51,374 nucleotides of DNA, taken from positions 1 through 51,374 of the forward strand of contig JBJXGA010000205.1 of assembly GCA_046152955.1 (NCBI GenBank), in the 5' to 3' direction. The translations under genes and the position numbers were made by a program. This stretch comes from SIAF01 sp046152955 (GTDB lineage: Bacteria; Planctomycetota; Planctomycetia; Planctomycetales; Planctomycetaceae). Under the pieces are notes generated by a model. That model did no database searches. It worked only from the letters and a program-made list of their open reading frames with translations, and was not told where the DNA came from. Positions 34,244 through 42,764 of the stretch are shown one piece after another (position 1 is the first letter of the stretch; each line of letters begins with the position of its first letter).

Positions 34244-35926
34244 ATGCCGGACGACTCCCCCCCCTGGGTGGATGGACTCACGATCGGCGCCGTGCTGCGC
34301 CGCACCGCCTCCCGGAACGCTGACCGGGACGCGCTGGTCTTCCCGCAGTTTGCGCTACGGCAGTCGTGGGGTGAATTCGACACCCAGGTCGATCGGGTGG
34401 CCCGCGCCCTGCTGGGACTGGGGATCGGCAAGGGGGAGCATGTCGCTTTGTGGGCCACCAACTGGCCGCAGTGGGTCTGGCTGCAGTTCGCCACGGCCCG
34501 TATCGGTGCGGTCCTCGTCACGGTCAATCCGGCGTACCGCTCGCATGAGCTGGCCTATGTCCTGCGCCAGTCGGATGCCAAGGCGCTGTTTCTGATCGAT
34601 CGTTTCAAATCGTCGGACTACCTGGCAATGGTCGCCGAAGCGGTTCCCGAGTTGGCGGCAGCGGGGGGGGCGGAGCTTCAAGCGCCCGCCTATCCCCATC
34701 TGCGGCATGTGGTGTCGCTGGCCGCCAGTCAGGGAACGGGGATGCGCGGCTGGGAGGAGTTTTTGGCGCTCGCCAACGATGTTTTCCCCGCTGCCCTGGC
34801 CGAGCGCGAACGGCAGCTTCTGCCGGGAGATCCAATCAACATCCAATACACATCGGGGACCACCGGCTTTCCCAAAGGGGCCATGCTGACGCACCGCAAC
34901 ATCCTGATGAACGCGTATTACATCGGCGACTGCCAGTCGATCAGCGAACGAGACCGCATCGGCATTCCCGTGCCGTTCTACCACTGTTTCGGTTGCGTCC
35001 TGGGGACTCTGTGCTGTGCCGTGTACGGCGCGGCGATGATCATCCCGTTTGAATACTTCAAACCCGAAGAGAGCCTGGCCGCGATCGAGGGGGAGCGGGC
35101 CACCTCGATCTACGGGGTTCCGACGATGTTCATCGCCATGCTCGACCATCCCACGCGCGCCGCGCGCGATCTGCGATCGTTGCGCACCGGAATCATGGCG
35201 GGGAGTCCCTGTCCGCTGGAGATCATGCAGCGGGTCGTGCAGGAACTCGGGGCGCGCGAGATCACGATCGCCTATGGACTGACCGAAGCCTCCCCGGTCA
35301 TCACGCAGACTCGGACCGACGATCCGCTGGAGTTGCGTGTCAAAACCGTCGGCCGTCCCCTCCCTGGGTTCGAGGTCAAACTTGTCGATCCGGTCACCGG
35401 CGACGCGGTGGAGGACGAGGCCCAGGGTGAACTGTGCTGCCGCGGCCATGGCGTCATGCGCGGCTATTACAACATGCCCGATCAGACCGCCCAGGCGATC
35501 GACAAAGAGGGGTGGCTGCACTCCGGCGACCTGGCTTCGCGGCTTGCCAACGGGTATTACCGGATCACCGGGCGGATCAAAGACATGGTCTGCCGGGGGG
35601 GTGAGAACATCTACCCCCGCGAGATCGAGGAGTTTTTGTACACGCATCCCGGCATCCAGGACGTGGCGGTGGTCGGCGTTCCGGATCCAAAATTCATCGA
35701 AGAACTCACCGCCTGGATCCGGCTCAAGCCGGGGGCGCAGGTGGCGGAAGAGGAGTTGCGAGCCTTCTGCAAGGAGCACTTGGCCCACTACAAGGTTCCC
35801 CGCTACATCCGCTTCGTGAGCGAATTTCCACAGACCGTGACCGGCAAAATCCAAAAGTTCAAGATCCGCGAGGCGATGATCCAGGAACTGGGGCTGACCG
35901 ACGCCGCCCGTCGCGAAATGGCGTGA
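34244..35926 (+). CDS. Long/medium-chain acyl-CoA synthetase (AMP-binding, FadD-like)
   Basis: Activates a fatty acid to its CoA thioester via an acyl-adenylate. 560 residues of the ANL superfamily: P-loop YTSGTTGFPKGAM (202-214), IAYGLTEASPV (A5, near 344), GWLHSGDLA and RIKDMVCRGGENIYPREIEEFL (hinge, near 445), and the C-terminal catalytic lysine in TVTGKIQKFKIRE. Length is normal. It is most like the AMP-binding proteins annotated as fatty-acyl-CoA synthases; chain length is not predictable. AGGAG lies seven bases before the ATG. Transcribed alone. Confidence 0.93.
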   Translation: MPDDSPPWVDGLTIGAVLRRTASRNADRDALVFPQFALRQSWGEFDTQVDRVARALLGLGIGKGEHVALWATNWPQWVWLQFATARIGAVLVTVNPAYRSHELAYVLRQSDAKALFLIDRFKSSDYLAMVAEAVPELAAAGGAELQAPAYPHLRHVVSLAASQGTGMRGWEEFLALANDVFPAALAERERQLLPGDPINIQYTSGTTGFPKGAMLTHRNILMNAYYIGDCQSISERDRIGIPVPFYHCFGCVLGTLCCAVYGAAMIIPFEYFKPEESLAAIEGERATSIYGVPTMFIAMLDHPTRAARDLRSLRTGIMAGSPCPLEIMQRVVQELGAREITIAYGLTEASPVITQTRTDDPLELRVKTVGRPLPGFEVKLVDPVTGDAVEDEAQGELCCRGHGVMRGYYNMPDQTAQAIDKEGWLHSGDLASRLANGYYRITGRIKDMVCRGGENIYPREIEEFLYTHPGIQDVAVVGVPDPKFIEELTAWIRLKPGAQVAEEELRAFCKEHLAHYKVPRYIRFVSEFPQTVTGKIQKFKIREAMIQELGLTDAARREMA

Positions 35927-36453
35927 ATCGCCAGGCCAGTAGTGGGTAACGGAAAACTGGTCGATTCTCGGTCCGATTCGAATCAGATCCCACTTCCCGT
36001 GTCCGAGTCTTCATGCGCCAAGTGCGATTGAACCACTCGCACGAATCCAGAAAATTGTACAATCTTGCGGGAATCGCCGCTTGCAAGCGTTTCAGCACAG
36101 AGCCTGGCTATTACCGGATGACGCCGTACCAAATCAACATTGGCCAGAGCGCTCTTGAGAATTTCGCGATCGCGTTCCACCCTTTCGGCGGTCATCCAGT
36201 CTGGGGATCTGGCATGCGTGGACTCCCTGCTTCATTCGGGTCGGTGTCGGCAAAATGATCGTTGTCGCTTCGTCATGTTGTTCGAAAGCAGTCACTGAAG
36301 CATTTCTAGCGATCGCGCGTGCAGATTCACCATCTTCATTCCAGCCTGCGAATCTTCCACTCCATCCTCACGAGGCGAATGGGGGCGGGCTGAAACAGAA
36401 ATTCCGATTTGCAGATCGTTATTTCGGTTCTAATCGAGGCACCTTTGCGCAGG
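35927..36453. other. Intergenic region downstream of the radical-SAM cluster
   Basis: 527 bp between convergent genes. One possible small minus-strand ORF (35983-36195) is listed separately. The remaining sequence has no other supported gene, and no hairpin/U-tract terminator was found. Confidence 0.45.
35983..36195 (-). CDS. Possible small protein or gene remnant
   Basis: 70-residue frame on the same strand as the radical-SAM cluster, 258 bp beyond its last gene. Its composition is protein-like (charged helix ERVERDREILKSALANVDLV, then RRHPVIARLCAETLASG). The ATG overlaps a TGA of another minus-strand frame (ATGA) that reads about 25 residues and is then closed, so this may be the end of a decayed two-gene unit. 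No Shine-Dalgarno, no known family. It could be chance. Confidence 0.3.
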   Translation of the reverse strand: MTAERVERDREILKSALANVDLVRRHPVIARLCAETLASGDSRKIVQFSGFVRVVQSHLAHEDSDTGSGI

Positions 36454-37317
36454 CTAACGAGACGGCGGCGAGGCCGGAACCAGGCGCTGAAAGGGGAACC
36501 GATTCCCCGATGCGTCGGACGCCTGGCCAAGCAACTGAGCCAATCCCAGATAGCAATGGCACGAACGTCGGGGACAGGGGCGGGGTTGAAGGACACTCCT
36601 CCACGAGTCCGAGGCGATGTTTCCGATGACCTCTGAGACGAAATGGCAGCGACGCATCTCCCCCGCGCCATCGACCGTAAACACGGTTTCTCCGGCAAGA
36701 CAGAATCGCCCCAACGAGGCCTGCCGGTGAAGCGTCAGGTCGAACTGGGGATCGATGGCCCGGAAAAAGGCGAGTTCCTCATGAGAATAAGGGCGCGGCC
36801 GAGGCTGCTGGGCATTGATCCACCGTTTGACCTGCGAGGGGAGTTGGGCATGCAACCGTTCAATCGCCGGTCGATGCTCCGGGATGCCGACCGCTCCCGC
36901 CGTCACCAACGCCCCGGTCTCGACTGCCGTCACCACCTTTCTGACGAAGGCCGACACGCGGCATTCCGTTGGATGGTACGCCCCCCACAGCGCCACGCGG
37001 GACGCGCGGCACTCGCGAAGCCAGTCCAGGCGGCACGAAAGGTTGGTCTGAACAGCGACCTGCTCCACGTGAGGCAGGTGCGACAATTCGACGATCGCCT
37101 GGCGATACCACCGCCGCGTCAGCGCCTCCCCCCAGGGAGTGAATAGCACCTGCCACTGGATGTCCGTTTGTCGTGAAATCCAGGCCATGAACCGCCGCAG
37201 CGCGAGTTGGTCGCGGCGGCGCTGTTCTGGCGATTCCTGCCGCTTGGAGAAGGGACAGTATCCGCAGGCGTAATTGCAACTGCTCAGCGGCCCGCGGTAC
37301 ATGACGGTCAATTTCAT
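36454..37317 (-). CDS. STM4011-family radical SAM protein
   Basis: 287-residue radical S-adenosylmethionine enzyme of a family known only by its Salmonella locus name. The [4Fe-4S]/SAM motif is CNYACGYC (C14, C18, C21), placed unusually close to the N-terminus. A C-terminal cysteine set, FCLAGETVF...RRCHF and CPRRSCHC, could bind an auxiliary cluster (inference). The product is unknown. It is the last gene of the cluster: its ATG overlaps the STM4012-family stop by ATGA, which fixes the start at 37317 (the open frame continues upstream to 37440 inside the neighbour). Confidence 0.85.
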   Translation of the reverse strand: MKLTVMYRGPLSSCNYACGYCPFSKRQESPEQRRRDQLALRRFMAWISRQTDIQWQVLFTPWGEALTRRWYRQAIVELSHLPHVEQVAVQTNLSCRLDWLRECRASRVALWGAYHPTECRVSAFVRKVVTAVETGALVTAGAVGIPEHRPAIERLHAQLPSQVKRWINAQQPRPRPYSHEELAFFRAIDPQFDLTLHRQASLGRFCLAGETVFTVDGAGEMRRCHFVSEVIGNIASDSWRSVLQPRPCPRRSCHCYLGLAQLLGQASDASGNRFPFQRLVPASPPSR

Positions 37318-38708
37318 CGCGAGACAAACTCCCGTAGCGAGTCCCGGACCATCGATGAGTACAACAGAGGGCCGACCAGGTCGGAATGCTCCAGACCCGA
37401 TTCGGTCAGCCGCAGTCGGCCGGGGAGCTGCACGGTCCATCCCCGGTCCATCAGATTCTGCAATTCTGGAAACTCTCCGATCGGAGCAACTCCGAATCGA
37501 TCGACATACTCATCCAGCGCCAGGCCCTCGCTTTGCAGCAGTCCCAAAATCAGAAATCTCCGACGGCGCTCGTCGGTGGAAAGCCAAACGCCATGCGTGG
37601 CCCAGCCAAAGTCCGCCTCCGATTGCCCGATCCAGTCCGCCAGGATCGTCTGAATTCCGGCCTGGGTCACGGCGAATCGGGTGGAATAGTGCAGCCGCTG
37701 CGTGTACGACCGGGCGCCGCACCCCAGCCCGATCATCCCATCCTGCTGGCAGGCGTACTGCACCGGGCGACCGGGGGAGGACCGAAGAAAGCACCGCAAC
37801 GAGGTCTGCCGATAGCCTCGCGACAGGAGCATATCGCGCCCCGCGCGATACAAATCGGTCCGCAAGGGCGCCGTGCGACGAAGCCGCCCCAGGCCAGTCT
37901 CGGGGCGGACGTACAAGGGATACAGGTAAATCTCCTCCGGGGTATAGTCCAAAGCGGCCTCGAGCGAATTGAGCCAGCCGGTCACCGTTTGGTCCGCTTC
38001 GCCGTAGATCAAGTCAATGTTGAGCACGGAGAACTCCAGTTCGCGAATCGCCTGCAGCGCGCGATGCACGTCCTCCATTCGCTGCGGCCGTCCCAGACGC
38101 CCCAGTTCTTCATCGCGAAACGACTGGATTCCCAAACTGATCCGTTCCACTCCCAACGCTTTGAGTGCAGCCAGCTTGTCGTTTGTGGCAGTTGCCGGCG
38201 ACACCTCCACCGACGTGGGAACCTCGGCGATCGAGAAGCCAAAGCTTCGCTCCACCGACCCCAGCAGCGACGCGAGCTGTTCTGCGGAGAGAATCGTTGG
38301 GGTTCCACCCCCGACGGCAAACTGCCGGATGGTCACTGGCCCCAATTCCTGCTGCACGGCCCTACTCTGGAGAGAGAGCGCGCCCAAGTAGGCCGTCACC
38401 AGGTCGTCTGCCGGTTGGGACTGCGTGAACAGGTTGCAGAATCCGCAACGCATTTCGCAAAAGGGAATGTGGAGATAAAGCGCCAGCCGATTTCGAGGTT
38501 CCAGCCTCCACGCTTCGCGCAGTCGCACCGGGGGGACGAGGGGACGGTAGGACGACTTGTGCGGATAGGAATAGGCATAGGCCGCCAACTCAACCGCAGA
38601 ACCAACCTGGTCCCGACTGCGCTGATCGACAAGGGGGAGTGGCTGATTGGTCTCTCCCTGGTTCCCCGCGATGTCCGTCGGGAAGCCTGACTGAGATAGT
38701 TCGATCAT
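37314..38708 (-). CDS. STM4012-family radical SAM protein (HemW/HemN-like)
   Basis: 464-residue radical SAM protein with a HemN/HemW-type core: YLHIPFCEMRCGFCN (cluster cysteines C84, C88, C91), GGGTPT (near 133), SVEVSPATATNDKL, RISLGIQSF and NIDLIYGEADQT. The C-terminal part (about 360-464) has the winged-helix character of that group. It is not HemW itself: the gene sits in the STM4011-4015 context and carries about 70 residues before the motif. The ATG at 38708 overlaps the STM4013-family stop by 4 bp. The frame is open much further upstream, but only as a shadow of the hydrolase gene. Confidence 0.88.
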   Translation of the reverse strand: MIELSQSGFPTDIAGNQGETNQPLPLVDQRSRDQVGSAVELAAYAYSYPHKSSYRPLVPPVRLREAWRLEPRNRLALYLHIPFCEMRCGFCNLFTQSQPADDLVTAYLGALSLQSRAVQQELGPVTIRQFAVGGGTPTILSAEQLASLLGSVERSFGFSIAEVPTSVEVSPATATNDKLAALKALGVERISLGIQSFRDEELGRLGRPQRMEDVHRALQAIRELEFSVLNIDLIYGEADQTVTGWLNSLEAALDYTPEEIYLYPLYVRPETGLGRLRRTAPLRTDLYRAGRDMLLSRGYRQTSLRCFLRSSPGRPVQYACQQDGMIGLGCGARSYTQRLHYSTRFAVTQAGIQTILADWIGQSEADFGWATHGVWLSTDERRRRFLILGLLQSEGLALDEYVDRFGVAPIGEFPELQNLMDRGWTVQLPGRLRLTESGLEHSDLVGPLLYSSMVRDSLREFVSR

Positions 38709-39520
38709 GCGGCGCCTCCCCCTCCCCAGTCGACTTCCGCGTAGGGGACATTCCACACGTGCGGATGCGCCTGGCGATGTCCAAAACGCCCTTCCTCCCC
38801 AAACAGCGTCCCGTGATCGGACATCAAAAACCCGCGTCCCGGCCGATCCCGGTTCAAAAACGCCTCCCACAACTCGGGAAGATGTCGATCGGCATAGGCC
38901 AGCGCGGCGCGTTGCGATGCAACCGATTCCCCGGTGGTCCCCGGCAGGTAGAAATGCGTGGGAGCGTGCGTGGCCGAGACGTTGAGGAACAGGAACAGCG
39001 GCCGGGTTGTCGGAGTCTGTTGCAGCGACTGCGCTGCCTGGCGCACCTGCGCGCGGGTGGAGTGCAACTGGGTCACGCCGAACGCAGGGGACCAATGACT
39101 CTCGTCGAACAACCGTGGAAACACGTTTCCCAGCGGATTCAGACGATTGAAGAATCCGACCCCTCCGATGCAGATCGTATGATAGCCCCGCTGGCGCAGG
39201 CCTTCGACAATCGTCTCGCCGTCAAGCACCTGCGTCCGCGCGCCGACCGATCGACTTCCATGAAACCGCAAGGCGAACGGCCGCTCTTCGTGACTCGCCC
39301 CGTCGGCCTCTGCCGGAGTCGGCCAGAATCCGGCGAACAGCGCCGCATGGGACGCATACGTGAAATTTCCCGGAGCATGTCGCAGCTCCCAACCGCCGGG
39401 AAGCAGGCTTCGCAAGAAGGGGCACTGGCCCTCGCGATGCGCCTGTTCCGCGACGTCATAGCGCAGGGCGTCGAACGTGATCAACAACAGGTCGGGGGTC
39501 GACAAGTCGCCAGCGCTCAT
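38705..39520 (-). CDS. STM4013/SEN3800-family hydrolase (alkaline-phosphatase superfamily)
   Basis: 271-residue metal-dependent hydrolase of the sulfatase/alkaline-phosphatase fold. LLITFDALRYD carries the first metal Asp (D17); GNFTYASHAALFAG (51-64) holds the presumed nucleophile Thr/Ser in place of a formylglycine Cys; MSDHGTLFGEEGRFGH (233-248) and HPHVWNVPY supply the second metal set. There is no signal peptide, so it acts in the cytoplasm, unlike the secreted sulfatase in this window. Phosphoester or phosphotransfer chemistry is inferred. The ATG at 39520 overlaps the STM4014-family stop (ATGA). Confidence 0.87.
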   Translation of the reverse strand: MSAGDLSTPDLLLITFDALRYDVAEQAHREGQCPFLRSLLPGGWELRHAPGNFTYASHAALFAGFWPTPAEADGASHEERPFALRFHGSRSVGARTQVLDGETIVEGLRQRGYHTICIGGVGFFNRLNPLGNVFPRLFDESHWSPAFGVTQLHSTRAQVRQAAQSLQQTPTTRPLFLFLNVSATHAPTHFYLPGTTGESVASQRAALAYADRHLPELWEAFLNRDRPGRGFLMSDHGTLFGEEGRFGHRQAHPHVWNVPYAEVDWGGGGAA

Positions 39521-40692
39521 GAGGCAGCCCCCCAAACCGGCGGCTGCCGTCGCAGACAGGCGGCGACTTGTGCCTCATAGGTCGTCTCCCCCTCGAACAG
39601 CAGTCCTGGCAGATCGTCGCCAAACGCATTGGCTTCCAGCAGCACCCAGCGGCGCCCCCCTGGTCGCACCAACACATCCATTCCCAGACACCGCGCACCT
39701 GGGAGCGCGGCGGCCCCCTGGACCGCGAGCGATTCCATCCCCTCCCATTCGTTTCCCAACATCTCTAGCAGTTCCGAACGATCGATCCGCTCTGCGTCCA
39801 GGTTCAGGTTGGTGAAAGGGGAATATCGCGCGCGACCGACGGCGTGGCGCACCCTGCCCTCGACGCACAGCAGCCGCAGGTCGAACGGCTTCCCCTGGTA
39901 GCGCGCCTTGGAAAGCCATTCTTCGACCAGGATGTCTTCCATGCCCAGGGTGTCGATCAGCATGGCGATCTCGTACTCCCGCAGCAGGACGCGCGGGCGC
40001 TTCGACAGGAACAGCCGTGGCCGTCCGTCAGACCAGGCGGTCTCCACCGAGGTGATGGCCCGGACGCGATCCCCCCTCCATTCGAGTGCGACCGCTCCCA
40101 TTGCGGAATAACCGTGCTGCAACTTCAAAAACACGCGGGCATGGCGGCCGCCGATCGTTTGCCGAATCGCGTGGTATGTTCGCAGGCCGGACCAGCGCCG
40201 CGGCGTGGGTAACCCGGCCTGATCCCAGCGTTGCAGGCAAGCCAATTTGTCGAACGCCAGCGCAATCGACGCGGGAGTCGACATCCACTCCACCCCCGAA
40301 ACGCCCCAGGCGTTTCCTAGACGCTGCAGCCAAGCCTCCAATCCAAACATCCATTGTCGCGGATGGAGCATCTCTCCCCGATCGAACGCCAAGCGCTCGA
40401 TCGCCTCCCTGCCGAGCGGAGTTCTACCCGCCTGTTCCATCCGGGGCACGCCCCACAGGAGCAGGCGCCGCGCCGCTTCGGCGTTTCCGCCGGGAGACTC
40501 AATACGGACCACCGTCCCAGGGGGAGGCGGTTCGGGCAATCGATCACCCAGTGCCGCGTCGTAGGGGATCACGGTCACCGTCCCCGCCTGCAGGCGCGCC
40601 ACGGCCCGCTCGAATCCGGCCACACGCCGGGAGCCGGGATGGCCGATCACGGTCCAGCGTCGCGCCGCCTCGATCCGGGAATCACTCGGCAT
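39517..40692 (-). CDS. STM4014-family protein, ATP-grasp-like
   Basis: 391-residue protein of the uncharacterised STM4014 family. The C-terminal two thirds looks like an ATP-grasp ligase: VFLKLQHGYSAMGAVALEW is the nucleotide-binding lysine strand and RRWVLLEANAFGDDLPGLL is the late metal-binding strand (E/N in LLEANAFGD). ATP-grasp enzymes join a carboxylate to an amine or thiol through an acyl-phosphate, so this is a candidate ligase of the pathway (inference). The N-terminal 130 residues are unassigned. The start at 40692 overlaps the STM4015-family gene by 11 bp; an in-frame extension to 40740 is less likely. Confidence 0.8.
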   Translation of the reverse strand: MPSDSRIEAARRWTVIGHPGSRRVAGFERAVARLQAGTVTVIPYDAALGDRLPEPPPPGTVVRIESPGGNAEAARRLLLWGVPRMEQAGRTPLGREAIERLAFDRGEMLHPRQWMFGLEAWLQRLGNAWGVSGVEWMSTPASIALAFDKLACLQRWDQAGLPTPRRWSGLRTYHAIRQTIGGRHARVFLKLQHGYSAMGAVALEWRGDRVRAITSVETAWSDGRPRLFLSKRPRVLLREYEIAMLIDTLGMEDILVEEWLSKARYQGKPFDLRLLCVEGRVRHAVGRARYSPFTNLNLDAERIDRSELLEMLGNEWEGMESLAVQGAAALPGARCLGMDVLVRPGGRRWVLLEANAFGDDLPGLLFEGETTYEAQVAACLRRQPPVWGAAS

Positions 40693-41596
40693 GGAGGATC
40701 GCTCGAAAATCGTCAGTAAGATCTTCGGGATTGTCGGCAATGATCTCGCACTTGAGCGCTGCTCGCAATTCCTGCAACGCCGCCTCGGTGATGTAATGGT
40801 GCGAGAGGATCAACAGTTTCAGGTTGCCGCACCCGGCCAGTTCCTGGAGCGACTTGGCCCCCTCGTCGTCCAGCGTCCCCATCGACAGGTCCAGCGTTTT
40901 GAGTCTGTGGACCAGAGGGGAATTGACCACCACCGCGGCGATGTCGTTGGCGATCACGGAATTCATCAGACCCAGGTGCTCCAGCCGCGGAAACAAATCT
41001 CCGGTCAACAGCGGTTGCAGGTCTTCCACGGAACCGTCGAAGCCATAGTTCTCCTCCCCCAGCAGCAACTCCAGCTGTTCCAGCGCGGGGAGTTCGCAGG
41101 CAAACAGCTCGCGGAGCACCGACCGGGGAAGCCCTCCCGTCTCGATTCCCAGCGTGCGAAGCGACCGGTGAGTGACCCGCGAAATCGACAGTCCCTCCCC
41201 CCCGCGCACCCGCAATTCCTCCAATCGGGGATACGCCTTCAGCAATGGGGCGATGTCGGCTTGCTTGATCCACGAAACTTCGCATTCTTCGTAGGTCATA
41301 TCCCCCAGGAACAACCCCCGCAGTCCGGCAAGCTGCGCGGCCACCCCGGCCAATCCGGCTATGATCGGCGCTGAATTCGACTCTCCAAAGGCCTCCGACC
41401 ACGCTCCAATGACGAGCGCCGTCAGTTCCCGCGCCTGGGGCATGCCCCCTAACGCCTGCAAACGGTCGGCGATCGTCGTTTCGTCTTCGTACTCTTCGCG
41501 CAACCGGTAGGCGTGCCGAACTCCCTTCCAGTCGTCCGGGGAGTTGAAGTCAACGACGGGGAGATCGAAGAACGTACTCAGGTTTTCCGTATACAT
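40682..41596 (-). CDS. STM4015-family protein, leucine-rich-repeat type
   Basis: 304-residue protein of the STM4015 family. The N-terminal half is specific to the family (FFDLPVVDFNSP, then VIGAWSEAFGESNSAPII). The rest has leucine-rich repeats: LEELRVRGGEGL, LRTLGIETGGL, LEQLELLLGEENYG, LEHLGLMNSVI, LKTLDLSMGTLDDEG and LKLLILSHHYITE. LRR folds usually bind proteins or peptides; a substrate-recognition role for the cluster is inferred. AAGGA lies seven bases before the ATG at 41596. It overlaps the next gene by 11 bp and follows the DUF6745-like gene by 69 bp. Confidence 0.85.
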   Translation of the reverse strand: MYTENLSTFFDLPVVDFNSPDDWKGVRHAYRLREEYEDETTIADRLQALGGMPQARELTALVIGAWSEAFGESNSAPIIAGLAGVAAQLAGLRGLFLGDMTYEECEVSWIKQADIAPLLKAYPRLEELRVRGGEGLSISRVTHRSLRTLGIETGGLPRSVLRELFACELPALEQLELLLGEENYGFDGSVEDLQPLLTGDLFPRLEHLGLMNSVIANDIAAVVVNSPLVHRLKTLDLSMGTLDDEGAKSLQELAGCGNLKLLILSHHYITEAALQELRAALKCEIIADNPEDLTDDFRAILHAE

Positions 41597-41665
41597 TTTT
41601 TGGTCCTTGTTGAGTCGAGACGCCCTGGAGATGAACCACGCGCTCACCCGCAGCGTCCGGCGAAA

Positions 41666-42706
41666 CTAAGTCTCCAGCACCGGATGATAGTCCGCCGGAT
41701 TATCAAACCCGGCGATCCAGGCGGCTGCCTGGTGACACGATGTCATCGTCGGCGGCACGCGCAACATGTACTGACGAGCCGTCGATGGACAAAAGCACGA
41801 CAGCGCGACGAGCGGTTCGTCCCCCGGAAGTTCAACGCGCAGCAACTGACGCGGTCCGCCGGGATCGCGATCGGCATCGAGCAGCTCGGCCTGGGCATCC
41901 TTCAGGAAGCGTCCGTAGCCGTACCGTTCCAGCAGCACCCGCCGTCGTTCCGCGTTTTTCTCTCCCAACACTTCATCGACCGACAGGGTCTCCGGATGAA
42001 ACGCAATCCGCCGATCGATATTCACTCCTCCCCACCGCAATTGCGTCCGAGCCAGACTCGGAGGGAGGCTCGACTCTTCCGTCAGCCCGCTGCGCGCCAC
42101 ATCCAACCAGCCGGTCACCTGCAATCCTTCCGGAAGCGTCGTCAGATTCGGACAGTCGCGCACATCCAGGGCCGACAACCGCTGAATGTACCACGGCAGT
42201 CCGCGCAGCGCCGTGCAGTTCCGCAACAGCAACTGTCCGCATCGAATCTGCGCTCGCTCCGGCCAGGTCTCCAATGCCCAGCAGCCCGAAACGTTCAGGA
42301 ACCAAACGTCCAACCCTTCCGGCAGCCCCCGCAGGCCCGTGCATCCGGCCACATTCAGTGCCCCCACTTTGAGGTCTTGCGGCAGAACTTCCAGCAGGTC
42401 GCATCCCGACAGATTCAACCGCGTCCGCACGTTGAGATCTTCAGGAAGTTCTCGTACCGCGGTGCCGGACAAATCCAGTTCCTGCACCACCAATCCGGAT
42501 GGCAAACGCTCGATCGACGAATCCGCCAGATTTAGGAAGTCAATCGTCAGATTCTGTGGCAGTTCCGGCGGCAAATCCCGTGTCGCCTTGGCCGCCCGAC
42601 GCCGGGAATAATCCAACATCCCGGCGACGACCAGACCGGGCCGCACGTTGCCGGATTCCAGCAGCCCGTAGGCCACTTCTGGTGTGATGGTTTTTGCCAC
42701 GCGCAT
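41666..42706 (-). CDS. LRR protein with DUF6745-like C-terminal domain
   Basis: 346 residues. Residues about 55-215 are bacterial LRRs of the SLRP/E3-ligase style (ELDLSGTAVRELPEDL, LNVSGCWALETWP, LDVRDCPNLTTLPEGL), each about 20-21 residues with an LP step. The C-terminal part (about 235-346) has ERRRVLLERYGYGRFLKDA, LDADRDPGGPRQLLRV, CPSTARQYMLRVPP and QAAAWIAGFDNPADY, which I recall as the DUF6745 domain. No enzyme motif is visible. It is second in the putative operon, between the 100-residue protein and the STM4015-family gene. Confidence 0.75.
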   Translation of the reverse strand: MRVAKTITPEVAYGLLESGNVRPGLVVAGMLDYSRRRAAKATRDLPPELPQNLTIDFLNLADSSIERLPSGLVVQELDLSGTAVRELPEDLNVRTRLNLSGCDLLEVLPQDLKVGALNVAGCTGLRGLPEGLDVWFLNVSGCWALETWPERAQIRCGQLLLRNCTALRGLPWYIQRLSALDVRDCPNLTTLPEGLQVTGWLDVARSGLTEESSLPPSLARTQLRWGGVNIDRRIAFHPETLSVDEVLGEKNAERRRVLLERYGYGRFLKDAQAELLDADRDPGGPRQLLRVELPGDEPLVALSCFCPSTARQYMLRVPPTMTSCHQAAAWIAGFDNPADYHPVLET

Positions 42707-42764
42707 GCCCCCTTGGCGTGAAGCGGTTTGCGGACTTCAACTCCAGGCAAACGACTGCCGCGAA

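Noticed and set aside
37314..38708. Coproporphyrinogen dehydrogenase HemN/HemW as the identity of the second radical-SAM protein
   Set aside because: The core is HemW-like, but the long N-terminal part and the conserved neighbourhood fit the STM4012 family better.
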